From: Collinsella sp. TF06-26
Lineage (GTDB): Bacteria > Actinomycetota > Coriobacteriia > Coriobacteriales > Coriobacteriaceae
DNA: 64,000 nucleotides
Direction of reading: 5' to 3'
Assembly: GCF_002232035.1 (NCBI RefSeq)
Contig: NZ_NKXR01000002.1
Coordinates: forward strand, 149,099 to 213,098
In this document: positions 15,480 to 26,601 of the stretch, piece after piece
Numbering within the stretch: the first letter of the stretch is position 1
How the letters are laid out: each line of letters begins with the position of its first letter
The notes under the pieces: generated by a model
Told to the model about the DNA's origin: nothing
The model's input: only the letters and a program-made list of their open reading frames with translations
Database searches by the model: none
Made by a program: the position numbers and the translations under genes

Positions 15480-17621
15480 GTGGCAAATAAGCCTCAGCAC
15501 GCTCAGAACAACCAGCGCAGTCAGCAGGGCAAACAGGGCCAGCAGCAAAAGCGCGGCAGCAAGGCGCAGGGTGGGCACACCACTCATGCTCCAGCAGCGC
15601 CCTCACGCCCCTGGCGACCGGGCCGCGACAAGTTCCTCCCCGTCAGCCGCGCCGACATGGATGCGCGTGGCTGGGACCAGTGCGACTTCGTCTATATCTG
15701 CGGCGACGCCTATGTGGATCACCCCAGCTTTGGCATGGCCATCATCAGCCGCGTGCTCGATGCGCATGGCTACAAGGTGGGTATCATCTGCCAGCCCGAC
15801 TGGACCGACCCCGCCAGCATCACGGTGCTCGGCGAGCCGCGCCTGGGCTTTCTCGTCAGCGCCGGCAACATGGACTCCATGGTCAACCACTATTCGGTGA
15901 CCAAGCACCGCCGCCACACCGACGCCTATACCCCTGGTGGCGAGGAGGGGCGCCGTCCCAATCGTGCCGTCACGGTCTACGGCAACCTCATCCGTCAGAC
16001 GTTTAAGGATACCCCCATCATCATCGGCGGCATCGAGGCAAGCCTGCGCCGCCTGGCCCACTACGACTACTGGCAGGACAAGCTCAAGCGCTCGGTACTG
16101 CTCGACTCGGGCGCCGACATCCTCATCTACGGCATGGGCGAGCACGCGATTGTCGAGATCGCCGACGCGCTCGATGCCGGGCTGCCCGTCGACCAGATTT
16201 CTTATATCAACGGCACCGTCTACCGCACCAACTCGCTCGACGAGGTCTACGACTACGACCTGCTGCCCAGCTGGGACGACCTTGCCGCCGACAAGCTCAA
16301 CTACGCACGCAGCTTTAACGTGCAGCAGCAGAACATGGACCCCATCACCGGTCATCGCCTGGTAGAGCCCTACCCCAACAGCGTCTATGTGGTGCAAAAC
16401 CCGCCGTCGGCGACGCTCACCACAGACGAGATGGACGAGGTGGCCGAGCTCCCCTACGCACGCGATTGGCATCCCGACTACGACGCAGCGGGCGGCGTGC
16501 CGGCCTTTGCCGAGATCAAGTTTTCCATTAGTTCCAACCGCGGCTGTTTTGGCGAGTGCTCGTTTTGCGCCCTCACCTTCCACCAGGGCCGCGTGTTGCA
16601 GATGCGCAGCCACGACTCGATCATGCGCGAGGCCGAGCTGCTCACGCGCGATCCCGAGTTTAAGGGCTATATCAACGACGTGGGCGGACCGACGGCAAAC
16701 TTTAGCCGTCCCGCCTGCGACAAGCAGATCAAGCACGGCGTGTGCAAGAACAAGCGCTGCCTATGGCCGAGCGTGTGCAAGAACATGGTGGTCGACGAAA
16801 GCGGCTACACGCAGCTGTTGCGCGATCTGCGCCAGTTGCCGGGCGTCAAAAAGGTCTTCGTCCGCAGCGGCATCCGCTTTGACTACACCATGGCCGACGC
16901 CTCGGACGAGTTTTTGCGCGAGCTGTTGGAGCACCATGTCTCGGGCCAGCTACGCGTGGCACCCGAGCACGTGAGCGATGCGGTGCTCTCCGTAATGGGC
17001 AAACCGAGCCGCGCCGTCTACGATGCGTTCTGTCGTAAATTTGAACGCTTGAACCGCGAATACGGACTCAAGCAGTACGTGGTGCCGTATCTGATCTCGA
17101 GCCACCCCGGCTCGACGATGAAGGAAGCTGTGGACCTTGCCGAGGCCGTGCGCGACATGGGCTACATGCCCGAGCAGGTGCAGGACTTCTACCCCACCCC
17201 GTCCACCATGTCGACCTGCATGTACTACACCGGCGTGGACCCACGCACCATGCAGCCGATCTACGTGGCACGCGACCCGCACGAGAAGGCCATGCAGCGT
17301 GCGCTCATCCAATACCGCAAGCCCGAGAACTACAAGCTCGTACGCGAGGCACTGGAAAAGGCCGGCCGCCGCGATCTGATTGGCTACACCAAGCATTGCC
17401 TGATTCGCCCCGTGCCCCCGCGCCCGGGCGAGACGTCTGCTGGCGGGGGGCATGGCACCGGCAAGAAGGGCGGCAAGGCCCACGGTGGCGTTGGCGGCGC
17501 TGGCAAGGGACCCAAAGGCAGCAAGGGTCACGGCGGCATGTCGCGTGCGCAGAACACCGCAGGCCGCAACCGTGCAGCCCAGGGGCGCCAGGGCGCTAAC
17601 GGAGGCGGACGCCGCAATTAG
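15480..17621 (+). CDS. YgiQ family radical SAM protein
   Basis: Radical SAM enzyme of 713 aa. The cluster motif is RGCFGECSFC (CX3CX2C) near residue 355, with family stretches GGIEASLRRLAHYDYW, DVGGPTANFSRPAC and APEHVSDAVLSVMGKP. YgiQ proteins are conserved in bacteria but lack an assigned reaction. N-terminal (Q/K-rich, about 45 residues) and C-terminal (G/K/R-rich, about 75 residues) tails are low complexity and probably bind nucleic acid. GTG at 15480 is the chosen start with GGGAGG 4 nt before it. Its stop overlaps the stop of the convergent CPBP gene by 2 nt. Confidence 0.9.
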   Translation: MANKPQHAQNNQRSQQGKQGQQQKRGSKAQGGHTTHAPAAPSRPWRPGRDKFLPVSRADMDARGWDQCDFVYICGDAYVDHPSFGMAIISRVLDAHGYKVGIICQPDWTDPASITVLGEPRLGFLVSAGNMDSMVNHYSVTKHRRHTDAYTPGGEEGRRPNRAVTVYGNLIRQTFKDTPIIIGGIEASLRRLAHYDYWQDKLKRSVLLDSGADILIYGMGEHAIVEIADALDAGLPVDQISYINGTVYRTNSLDEVYDYDLLPSWDDLAADKLNYARSFNVQQQNMDPITGHRLVEPYPNSVYVVQNPPSATLTTDEMDEVAELPYARDWHPDYDAAGGVPAFAEIKFSISSNRGCFGECSFCALTFHQGRVLQMRSHDSIMREAELLTRDPEFKGYINDVGGPTANFSRPACDKQIKHGVCKNKRCLWPSVCKNMVVDESGYTQLLRDLRQLPGVKKVFVRSGIRFDYTMADASDEFLRELLEHHVSGQLRVAPEHVSDAVLSVMGKPSRAVYDAFCRKFERLNREYGLKQYVVPYLISSHPGSTMKEAVDLAEAVRDMGYMPEQVQDFYPTPSTMSTCMYYTGVDPRTMQPIYVARDPHEKAMQRALIQYRKPENYKLVREALEKAGRRDLIGYTKHCLIRPVPPRPGETSAGGGHGTGKKGGKAHGGVGGAGKGPKGSKGHGGMSRAQNTAGRNRAAQGRQGANGGGRRN

Positions 17622-18529
17622 GGCAGCGATGCGCTCGCTGCGTCCATCCCACACGCTTGGCGCAGCGAGCGCATTGCCTCAACGAGGATGACGCCGGCGA
17701 TAGCGACCGTGATTGCCACGTCGAGCGGCGTGTTCACAAACCACAACAGGCCCATGAGGTACGACCCGGCGTTAAAGGCAAAATGCAGCAGAATCGTATA
17801 GCGAAGCTTTCCGGTCGTAACGAGCACCCAGCCAAAGATGAGGCCGGCGGCGCCCGCGTAGCAACCCTGCACCCAATTCATGTGCATAAAACCGAAGATC
17901 GCCGCCTGCAGCACAATCGCCGCGGCGATGCCCCAGGTACTCGGGGCCGCCCAGGGCACTATGGCGCTGTCTTGCGCGTTCGCGCGACGCCGGCGCTTCC
18001 AAAGTGGGCGGCACTGCGGATTAAACGCTCGGAGCGAAAACTCAAAAATAATGCCGCGTACCAGCAGCTCTTCGCAAAATGGGGCGCCGAGCACCGTAGT
18101 CAGTACGGCGAGATAGCTGGTGTCGCCCATGCCCGTCTCCTCGACAAGCTCGCTGTAGTCGGCCGCAGCATCGGGCAACAGCGACAGCACGGCATCGGTC
18201 ACGTAGCCAACGACCACCTGCAGGGCCAGGCCAATCACGATAACGCAGGCGATGCGCTTCCATGCCCCACGCGCTCCCCCGCCGAGCGGATGCTCGCTTT
18301 GCCGGCGTGCCATAAATGAACGCGGCCAAAGATAACGCCACCACAGCAGCGCCATCAAAAACGATGCCGTCTGCGCGACGGCCTGAAGCAATTGAATGTC
18401 GAGGTCATCGATCGAAAAACCCATGAACACCGATGCGACGCCAAGGGCGGAGAACAAAACGACGCTCAGGGCAATATCGGCAGCGACGACGCCAAAACAG
18501 GCAAGCGCCCAAATCATCGCATTGAGCAT
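17618..18529 (-). CDS. CPBP family intramembrane protease
   Basis: Membrane protein of 303 aa with about eight hydrophobic segments and the CPBP (Abi/CAAX protease) motifs: FCEELLVRG (EExxxR) near residue 148, FGFMHMNWVQG with its His near 215, and LLHFAFN near 255. The family includes prenyl proteases and bacteriocin self-immunity proteins. No bacteriocin gene is adjacent, so its role here is open. The start at 18529 follows GAGGAGG by 5 nt. Charged loops with RKRRRR-type stretches near 187 are expected to be cytoplasmic. Confidence 0.85.
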   Translation of the reverse strand: MLNAMIWALACFGVVAADIALSVVLFSALGVASVFMGFSIDDLDIQLLQAVAQTASFLMALLWWRYLWPRSFMARRQSEHPLGGGARGAWKRIACVIVIGLALQVVVGYVTDAVLSLLPDAAADYSELVEETGMGDTSYLAVLTTVLGAPFCEELLVRGIIFEFSLRAFNPQCRPLWKRRRRANAQDSAIVPWAAPSTWGIAAAIVLQAAIFGFMHMNWVQGCYAGAAGLIFGWVLVTTGKLRYTILLHFAFNAGSYLMGLLWFVNTPLDVAITVAIAGVILVEAMRSLRQACGMDAASASLP

Positions 18530-18546
18530 GCCAACCTCCTCAAAAC

Positions 18547-18604
18547 CCGGCACTTAGGGACGTTCCTTAACTGCCGGCAGAAAAGGAACGTCCCCAAGTG
18601 CCGG
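18547..18604. repeat. 58-bp inverted repeat with GGGACGTTCCTT arms
   Basis: Arms 18547-18568 and 18583-18604 match at 21 of 22 positions. The loop has its own CTGCCGGCAG palindrome. It lies between the RelB-like stop and the CPBP start. A related but weaker pair with GGACGTTCTTAA lies at 34944-34992. Confidence 0.75.
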
Positions 18605-18617
18605 CAGTTTGGGACAG

Positions 18618-18821
18618 TCATTCTTGATGAGAATCGGGCGCAGTGCCAAAAGCCCCGTTGGGCGAGATGTCGAACGGGAAGGTGCCGCAGCGATTGAACG
18701 CAGCGATAAACATGCGGATGGCGTTGGACGGCGTGGTACCCACGAGCTGGGTTGCCGCCGCGAAGGCTGCCTTCTCCTCGGGCAAGACCTTCGCGACTAC
18801 AGGGGTCATGTGTTCTGCCAT
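18618..18821 (-). CDS. RelB/DinJ-like antitoxin, orphan
   Basis: Protein of 67 aa with the RelB/DinJ ribbon-helix-helix pattern: TPVVAKVLPEEKAAFAAATQLVGTTPSNAIRMFIAAFNRCGTFPFDI fits the family from the first strand to the usual GxLPF-type end. Start at MAEHM has AAGGAAG 5 nt upstream. No RelE/YafQ-type toxin frame lies on either side: downstream is a palindrome and the CPBP gene, upstream is about 300 bp without a gene. A multi-half-site dyad upstream suggests autoregulation is retained. It may neutralise a distant toxin or be a remnant. Confidence 0.8.
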   Translation of the reverse strand: MAEHMTPVVAKVLPEEKAAFAAATQLVGTTPSNAIRMFIAAFNRCGTFPFDISPNGAFGTAPDSHQE

Positions 18822-18935
18822 GGCGCTTCCTTTTTGAAACGACGGTAGTGCGGATAGATGCGGGCCACGCGGCTGGGCGACGGGCTGTGAAGGCAACCCG
18901 ATTGGCCCGCATCCGGAGTTTGTTTCTGCGGCGTT

Positions 18936-18978
18936 GGTATTACTTGGTATTCCTAAGTATTACCCCGCAGATAGAATA
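18936..18978. promoter_or_regulatory. Candidate antitoxin operator, GGTATT half-sites
   Basis: GGTATTACTT (18936-18945) and AAGTATTACC (18955-18964) form a 9-of-10 dyad. Further half-sites TTGGTATTCC in the centre and GAATACC at 18974-18980 continue the pattern. It is 115-160 nt upstream of the RelB-like start. RelB-type proteins bind such paired sites. Confidence 0.5.
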
Positions 18979-19016
18979 CCACATCTGCTCCACTCCAAAG
19001 GTAGATTTCTACCAAG

Positions 19017-19092
19017 TTGGTGCATATGAACCTGTCGCCCTTCTCACCAAACGGCAATGCCCCGTCCACGCAAATACGCGAACGGGGCATTG
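19017..19092 (-). terminator. B-family half repeat and probable glvA terminator
   Basis: CAATGCCCCGT (19055-19065) and ACGGGGCATTG (19082-19092) form a perfect 11-bp stem 49 nt after the glucosidase stop; the T-run is poor, so strength is uncertain. Next to it, 19017-19050 holds a TTGGTGCA...AACCTGTC...ACCAA unit of the dispersed B repeat family. Confidence 0.5.
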
Positions 19093-19140
19093 TTCAAATT
19101 GTGCCGTCAGTGACTCTTTTGCGCCAGCGGCCTTCTAGCT

Positions 19141-20523
19141 CTAGCTAAGCTCGGGCCAGTAACCCTTGTTAGCCTCGATCATGTCGTCGAGGACTTCCTT
19201 GGCAACCTTCATCGAAGGCACGGTCTTGTTGAGCGTAAAGGCCTTGAGCGCCTTCTCGTACGAACCCTCGATCGTGGCCTCGACCACGAGCTTCTCGGAG
19301 TTCAGCTGCTGCATCATAAGACCCTGCTGGAACAGCGGAATGTTGTCGCGGCTGATGACCTCGGGGCCGTTCTTGCCAATGTAGGCAGGCAGCTCGACCA
19401 TGGCGTCGTAGGGCATGTTGGGGATAGCGCCCTTGTTCTCGCAAATGACCAGGAAGCGCTGCTTGGTGTCGTTCTTCAGAGCGATGGCCAGGTCGGCAAT
19501 CCAGTCGCCGTGGCTGCCCGCATAGAACGTGCTCTCGTCGATCTCGCCCGTCTTCTCGTAATGGTCGATGCCGTCAAAGAGGTTCTTCTCGCGCGTCTCC
19601 TCAACCTCGTTTGCACGAGTGCGCTCGGGGTTGGAATGCTCGACGAACTCCTTCTGCTGCAGGTAGTAGTTCAGGTACGTGTTGGGCAGGTACTCCGGGA
19701 AGCACTCCATGATCTCGTACTCGCCCTTCCAGACGTAGTACCAGCTGCCCTTGGTGTGGCGGTTCTGCTCGGGGTGCTCGTCGGTGGCTTCCTCGGGCTT
19801 CTTGGACATCAGCGAGCTCATGCCCTTGAGGTACGAATCGGGCAGCAGGATCTCATGCTCCTTGATGTACTCGCGCAGCTGCGGGAGCACCTCCTCGCCC
19901 TTGTGGCGAATCGAGGTGAACCAACCAAAGTGGTTGAGGCCAAAGTAATCGTACTCGACATCCTTCTTGTCGATATCGAGTGCGGCGCAAACCACGTCGA
20001 TGATCGCGATCGGCATGTCGCAGATGTTGATGATGCGAGCGTTGGGACGCAGCACGCGGCAGCCCTCGGAGACGATGGCAGCGGGGTTGGAGTAGTTGAG
20101 AATCCAGTAGTCCTTCTTGGCGTACTTCTCAACGTCATCGATCAGCTCGACCATGGGGAAGATGGTGCGCATGCCGTAGGCAAGGCCGCCGCAGCCGCAG
20201 GTCTCCTGACCAACGCAGCCGTGACGCAGCGGAATCTTCTCGTCCTGCTCGCGCATGGCATAGCCGCCCACGCGCATCTGGGCAAACACGAAGCTCGCGT
20301 CGGTAAAAGCCGTCTCCTTGTCGGTGGTCACCGTGAGCTTGATGTCCAGGCCAAGGTCCTCGTGCAAAATCCAGTCCACGAGCACGCCGATCTTGCGCTG
20401 GCGCTCCTCGTTGATGTCGTACAGACGAATCTCGTCAACGTCGAGCTCGTCCTTGCGCAGGGCGATGGACTTGACGATGCCGGGGGTAAAGGTGGATCCG
20501 CCACCACACAGAGTAATGATCAT
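19141..20523 (-). CDS. glvA: GH4 6-phospho-alpha-glucosidase
   Basis: NAD- and Mn-dependent glycosidase of family GH4, 460 aa, hydrolysing phosphorylated maltose-type disaccharides delivered by the PTS. GGGSTFTPG at residues 7-15 binds NAD. The metal-binding ICDMP (C168-P171) with the CDMP form is the mark of alpha- rather than beta-specific members. GLNHFGW (H198) and SNPAAI complete the site. Length is slightly above GlvA (about 440). It is the last gene of the operon, 3 nt after EIIBC, and its start has AAGGAGCAGTAAAC before ATG. GlvA/MalH/AglB naming is interchangeable. Confidence 0.9.
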   Translation of the reverse strand: MIITLCGGGSTFTPGIVKSIALRKDELDVDEIRLYDINEERQRKIGVLVDWILHEDLGLDIKLTVTTDKETAFTDASFVFAQMRVGGYAMREQDEKIPLRHGCVGQETCGCGGLAYGMRTIFPMVELIDDVEKYAKKDYWILNYSNPAAIVSEGCRVLRPNARIINICDMPIAIIDVVCAALDIDKKDVEYDYFGLNHFGWFTSIRHKGEEVLPQLREYIKEHEILLPDSYLKGMSSLMSKKPEEATDEHPEQNRHTKGSWYYVWKGEYEIMECFPEYLPNTYLNYYLQQKEFVEHSNPERTRANEVEETREKNLFDGIDHYEKTGEIDESTFYAGSHGDWIADLAIALKNDTKQRFLVICENKGAIPNMPYDAMVELPAYIGKNGPEVISRDNIPLFQQGLMMQQLNSEKLVVEATIEGSYEKALKAFTLNKTVPSMKVAKEVLDDMIEANKGYWPELS

Positions 20524-20526
20524 TGT

Positions 20527-22143
20527 TTACTGCTCCTTCTCAATTGCGTTTTCGACCTTGTCGCGCATCTCGGCAACCTTCATGCCAAAGATGATCTGGA
20601 TATTGTTGCCGTTGCGGTTGATGCCGCTGTTGGGCACGTGGTTGATGAGGCTCTCATCGATGAGGTCCGGGTTCTTAACGTTCACGCGGAGACGCGTAAA
20701 GCAGTTCTCGAGCTCCTCGATGTTGTCCTTGCCGCCAAGACCTGCGACCAGGTCGGCAATGCCCGCATCGACGCCCTCTGCGGGAGCCGCGGCAACAGCG
20801 CCCTGCTTCACCGCGACAGACGCGGCGGCCTCGCCCTCGGCAACGGACTCGGCGAGCTCGGACTCCTCCTCGCGACCAGGCGTGTGGAGGTTGAGCTTCT
20901 TAATGAGGAAGGTAAAGAGGAAGAAGTACAGAGCGGCGTTGACGACTCCGAGCACGAGCATCATCGGCCAGTTGGTCTTATCGACACCGAGGACCAGGTT
21001 GGAAACCACGATGTTGATGATGCCGCCTGCAGTCGAAGCGGGCACGGAGAGGACCTTGAGCAGGACCAGGAAGATGCCGGAAAGAACCGAGTGAACGACA
21101 AAGAGCACGGGAGCGGCAAAGACAAAGAGGAAGTCCATGGGCTCGGTGACACAGGAGAGCACAGCGGTGATGATCAGCGGGATGATAACGGCCTTGGTCT
21201 TATCCTTGTTCCCCTTGTAAGCGGTGAAGATAAAGGCGAGACCGATACCGATGTAGGGCCACAGGTTGTTGAAGGTGTAGCTGTTGAAGTAGGTGCTATC
21301 GGAGAAGGGCTGGCCCGTCATTGCCATCTCGGCGACACGGATGGGATAGGCGCCGGCGATAACCTGATCACCCAGCGTAAGGGTGCCGCCCACATCGGAG
21401 AACTGGAACGGGGTGTAGATGAGGTGGTGCAGACCGGTGGGAACGAGCAGCTTGTTGAGCATGCCGTAGATAAACAGACCAATGTTGCCCGACTCCTTAA
21501 TGATGCCGGCAACGGAGGAGATGGCACCCTGAACCGGAGGCCAAACGATGCAGAAGCCAGCGCCCATGATCCAGGAGATGATGATCATGATCAGGAACGG
21601 AAAGCGAACGCCCGAGAACATCGAAAGGGCAATGGGGAACTGCTTATTCGAGTACTTGTTGAACACGGCACCGGTGATGCAACCAAGAATGATGCCGCCA
21701 AACACGCCGGTATCGAGCACCTGAATGCCCATAACGGTGCTCTGGCCGGTTCCGGTAAGGCCGAGCATGCCGCTCGCTTCGGCAAGAGAGCCAGTGGCGT
21801 TGAGCACGATGTTATTGGCCTGCAGGAACAGGAAGAACGACATCAGGGCGATCAGCGAAGCATGGCCCTTGTTCTTCTTTGCCATGGCGCCGGCGATGCC
21901 CACGCAGAACAGAATCGAGAGGTTGTTGATGATAAACATCAGCGACTGATAGACAACGGCGCCCACAAGCTGGAACGGACCGGAGCCCAGCACGGGAATC
22001 ACGGCGCAGATGGTCTTGTTGGTCAGAATGATGCCCACGATGAGCAGAATGCCGGCAACCGAGAGATACATCATCGGCTGAACGATCGACTTCGCGAACA
22101 CCTCCAACGGCGCTTTGAAATTGAACTTCTTTTTTGCGGTCAT
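20527..22143 (-). CDS. PTS alpha-glucoside transporter EIICB
   Basis: Membrane PTS permease of 538 aa in EIIC-EIIB order. About ten hydrophobic segments fill residues 20-420, with GLHHLIYTPFQF marking the glucose/glucoside EIIC superfamily. A linker rich in Glu and Ala follows, then EIIB with phospho-cysteine in LENCFTRLRV near residue 478. No EIIA domain is fused; the separate EIIA gene lies at the head of the operon. Start MTAKKKF has GGGGAG 7 nt upstream. Sugar is inferred as maltose, trehalose-like or other alpha-glucoside from the downstream CDMP-type glucosidase. Confidence 0.9.
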   Translation of the reverse strand: MTAKKKFNFKAPLEVFAKSIVQPMMYLSVAGILLIVGIILTNKTICAVIPVLGSGPFQLVGAVVYQSLMFIINNLSILFCVGIAGAMAKKNKGHASLIALMSFFLFLQANNIVLNATGSLAEASGMLGLTGTGQSTVMGIQVLDTGVFGGIILGCITGAVFNKYSNKQFPIALSMFSGVRFPFLIMIIISWIMGAGFCIVWPPVQGAISSVAGIIKESGNIGLFIYGMLNKLLVPTGLHHLIYTPFQFSDVGGTLTLGDQVIAGAYPIRVAEMAMTGQPFSDSTYFNSYTFNNLWPYIGIGLAFIFTAYKGNKDKTKAVIIPLIITAVLSCVTEPMDFLFVFAAPVLFVVHSVLSGIFLVLLKVLSVPASTAGGIINIVVSNLVLGVDKTNWPMMLVLGVVNAALYFFLFTFLIKKLNLHTPGREEESELAESVAEGEAAASVAVKQGAVAAAPAEGVDAGIADLVAGLGGKDNIEELENCFTRLRVNVKNPDLIDESLINHVPNSGINRNGNNIQIIFGMKVAEMRDKVENAIEKEQ

Positions 22144-22242
22144 AGCGGTACTCCCCTTCCTTTTCCGCAAATTAAGACAGATGTGCCCTGGACAAGGCCA
22201 TAAGCCCTGCCTTATATCAATCGATGTGTGGGCACGTTATGC

Positions 22243-23109
22243 CTAGAGACCAGGTTCTCCAAGCAGGTTAACAATGTGATATGCGAGATAACTCTTCTCG
22301 GCATCGGTAACGACAACGTTATAGGCAGACGACAAGTGGGCGGCTATGGCGTCCGCGCACGAGAACGCGCACGGATACTTAGTTTCATCGATTCGGAACA
22401 GCGCATCGTCATTGATCTGCCCGGCCGCGGGGTCAAGCGCCCGCTGTGCGAAAAACTGCAGGTGGCGGACGAAACGCTCATAGGGCAACGAGGTGTCGTC
22501 GAGGGTCGCAGCGTAACGATCGGAAACAATCGCGAGTACGTCGCGAACAAGCTGGACCGAGATGATGAGACGGTCGGAGCGTTGCGGCATGGTGGCGTTG
22601 ACGATATGCAGCGTAATAAAACCCTGCTCTTCTTCGCTCATCTGGATGCCCATATACTCCTTGACAATCTGCAGCGCACGGCCCGCAAGCGCATACTCCT
22701 TGCGATAGAACTGTTGGATCTCGAGCAGCAACGGATTCTCACAGGGGACGCCCTTGCGCTCGCGCTCCAAAGCAAGGCCGATATGGTCTGCGAGAGCAAT
22801 GAGGATCTTGTCGTTGATATCAACATTGAGCTCTCGACGGAGCATCTGAACAATGTCCTCGGCAATCACGAGGTTGACGGTGGGAATGGACTCCAAAAGA
22901 TGTGCCAAGCGGTCAATCGTACGCGAATCCTGAGAAGTACCCTCCTGCAGCGCATAGGTCTTTTCGACCGATGTTTCATCGATAGCGTCGCCGGCATGAC
23001 GGCCAAAGCAGAGACCTCGACCGATGACAATGAGCTCGGAGCCATCGTCCGAAGTGACCATTGCGACGTTATTGTTAAAAACTCGCTTGATAACCACGGT
23101 ACCCACCAC
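22243..23109 (-). CDS. licT: LicT/BglG-type PRD antiterminator
   Basis: Transcriptional antiterminator of 288 aa. The N-terminal CAT RNA-binding domain is visible as VIKRVFNNNVAMV and LIVIGRGLCFGRHAGD (residues 6-43). Two PRD domains follow, with candidate phospho-histidines in the RLAHLLE and ADHIGLALER stretches (PRD1), and in LHIVNA and LAYHIVNLL (PRD2). It is 4 nt after the EIIA stop. There is no ATG; the GTG at 23109 is the longest frame, but GTG at 23097 (MVIKRVFNNN) matches family N-termini better and has GGTGGG 4 nt upstream. It would bind a RAT in the operon leader. Confidence 0.9.
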   Translation of the reverse strand: MVGTVVIKRVFNNNVAMVTSDDGSELIVIGRGLCFGRHAGDAIDETSVEKTYALQEGTSQDSRTIDRLAHLLESIPTVNLVIAEDIVQMLRRELNVDINDKILIALADHIGLALERERKGVPCENPLLLEIQQFYRKEYALAGRALQIVKEYMGIQMSEEEQGFITLHIVNATMPQRSDRLIISVQLVRDVLAIVSDRYAATLDDTSLPYERFVRHLQFFAQRALDPAAGQINDDALFRIDETKYPCAFSCADAIAAHLSSAYNVVVTDAEKSYLAYHIVNLLGEPGL

Positions 23110-23115
23110 AAGAAT

Positions 23116-23628
23116 TTACTCGGAAAGCCAGACGACAGGCTCTTTAACAGCAACAGGGCCGGAAGCATGCTCACGAAGAGTCGAGTTCTCCGAGCGCTCG
23201 CACACGATAACGAAGACCGTAGGATCGAAGCCGGCGGCGCGAACCACGTCGAAATCGACCTCGACGAGGGGCTGGCCCGCGTCGACATGGTCACCCTGGG
23301 CAACAAGCGCATGGAAGCCCTTGCCCTCAAGCTTAACAGTATCGATTCCGATATGCAGCATCACCTGAGCAGAGCTGTCGTCGGGCATGATGCCCAGCGC
23401 GTGCTCAGTCGGGAACAGCGCCGCGATGGTACCGGAGACAGGAGCGCACACCGTTCCCTCTTGGGGAACCACGGCAACGCCATCGCCCACTGCACGGCTG
23501 CTAAAAGCGGGGTCCTTGGTATTTTCTAGATGAACAAGCTCGCCGGAAACAGGGGCGAGGATTTCGAACTCGGAAGCCGCAGTCGTCTGCTTATCCGAGC
23601 CACCCATCAGGCGAGAAAAGAAACCCAT
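23116..23628 (-). CDS. PTS EIIA, glucose type
   Basis: Cytoplasmic phosphocarrier of 170 aa. The active-site His is H92 in MLHIGIDTVKLEGKGF, with the second pocket His H76 in PTEHALG; GGH-type beta-barrel landmarks such as PVSG appear twice. It passes phosphate from HPr to the EIIB cysteine of the downstream EIICB. First gene of a four-gene operon. Start MGFFSR has AAGGGA 9 nt upstream. It could also serve other EIIBC permeases of the glucose family. Confidence 0.92.
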   Translation of the reverse strand: MGFFSRLMGGSDKQTTAASEFEILAPVSGELVHLENTKDPAFSSRAVGDGVAVVPQEGTVCAPVSGTIAALFPTEHALGIMPDDSSAQVMLHIGIDTVKLEGKGFHALVAQGDHVDAGQPLVEVDFDVVRAAGFDPTVFVIVCERSENSTLREHASGPVAVKEPVVWLSE

Positions 23629-23657
23629 GGTGGCATGTCCCTTCATAAATATAGCCC

Positions 23658-23741
23658 AACCAAAATCAATCGAATGCGCCCATTGAGACGCGCGCGATCA
23701 AAGACTTTGGTTAGGCCCACGTCCGAGGGGACTCGGTAACC
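23658..23741 (-). promoter_or_regulatory. RAT-like hairpin overlapping a terminator-like hairpin
   Basis: On the minus strand GGTTACCGAG...CTCGG...CCTAACC (23741-23709) forms a stem with an internal asymmetry like a RAT. Its last bases AACC also start AACCAAA (23712-23706), which pairs with TTTGGTT (23664-23658), with GATCG/CGATT inside. The two structures exclude each other. Position is directly upstream of a PTS operon encoding LicT. The second hairpin lacks a long U-run, which weakens the case. Confidence 0.45.
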
Positions 23742-23865
23742 TTCCGCATTTCTTTTTACGGGGGTTATTGTAGACAAGCCCAAAGCCGGAACAATCATTA
23801 TGACCGGCGAACGGTATTTTTTCTCCGATAAACGGTATTTAGGCAGCACCTAGGGACACTCCTTG

Positions 23866-24003
23866 TTTGCTGCATTGAGGACAGGTAACTTTGCACCAAT
23901 CATGAGTTGCGGTGAAATAGGGACTGAAAAGCCGCCCAAAAGGCCAAAACAGTCCGTATTCCACCGCAACTTCAAGACGTTGGTGCAGATTAACCTGACC
24001 TCT
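23866..24003. repeat. A repeat (67 bp) nested in a B repeat
   Basis: A copy: 23905-23971, starting AGTTGCGGTGAAATA and ending with its near complement TATTCCACCGCAACT; exactly 67 bp like the copies at 29652 and 44928. It sits in the loop of a B element whose halves are GGACAGGTAACTTTGCACCAA (23870-23890) and TTGGTGCAGATTAACCTG (23983-24000). Confidence 0.8.
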
Positions 24004-24010
24004 TTGCACC

Positions 24011-24047
24011 AAAAAGGGCCCCGAGCATAGTCTGCTCGGGGCCCCTT
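24011..24047 (-). terminator. Terminator of DEAD-box helicase gene
   Basis: Minus strand AAGGGGCCCCGAGCA, a 4-nt loop and TGCTCGGGGCCCTT followed by TTT; 33 nt after the stop. Confidence 0.88.
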
Positions 24048-24079
24048 GGTTCACCTCGCTCTAGCGGGCGATGCGTGTG

Positions 24080-26329
<2,250 letters not shown>

Positions 26330-26601
26330 ATGTTGTTGTTCCTTATCTGCACGCGCAATGGGCACGGCATGCGGCCGCGCGGGCGTGCTTGGTAGTGCGC
26401 TAATACATACAAAAACGGGTGCGCACAGAGAGGACGTTGCTCAGCACGCTGGCGATCGCTTTGGCAGCCCTATCACGCGCCGTCCAGACGCAGCGGCCCT
26501 AAGCGATGGAGCAGATTCGCCGCGGGTTAGTATACCCGTACTCCGTATGCCCCCACGTAAACCACAGATGACGGAGCGGACGAGGCGGGCCTGGGCCGAT
26601 T

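Noticed and set aside
19510..22203. An 897-codon open frame on the plus strand opposite the PTS and glucosidase genes
   Set aside because: It is a shadow of the high-GC minus-strand genes: it spans two real genes and their junction, shows no family motif, and reads as Ala/Val/Leu-rich antisense.
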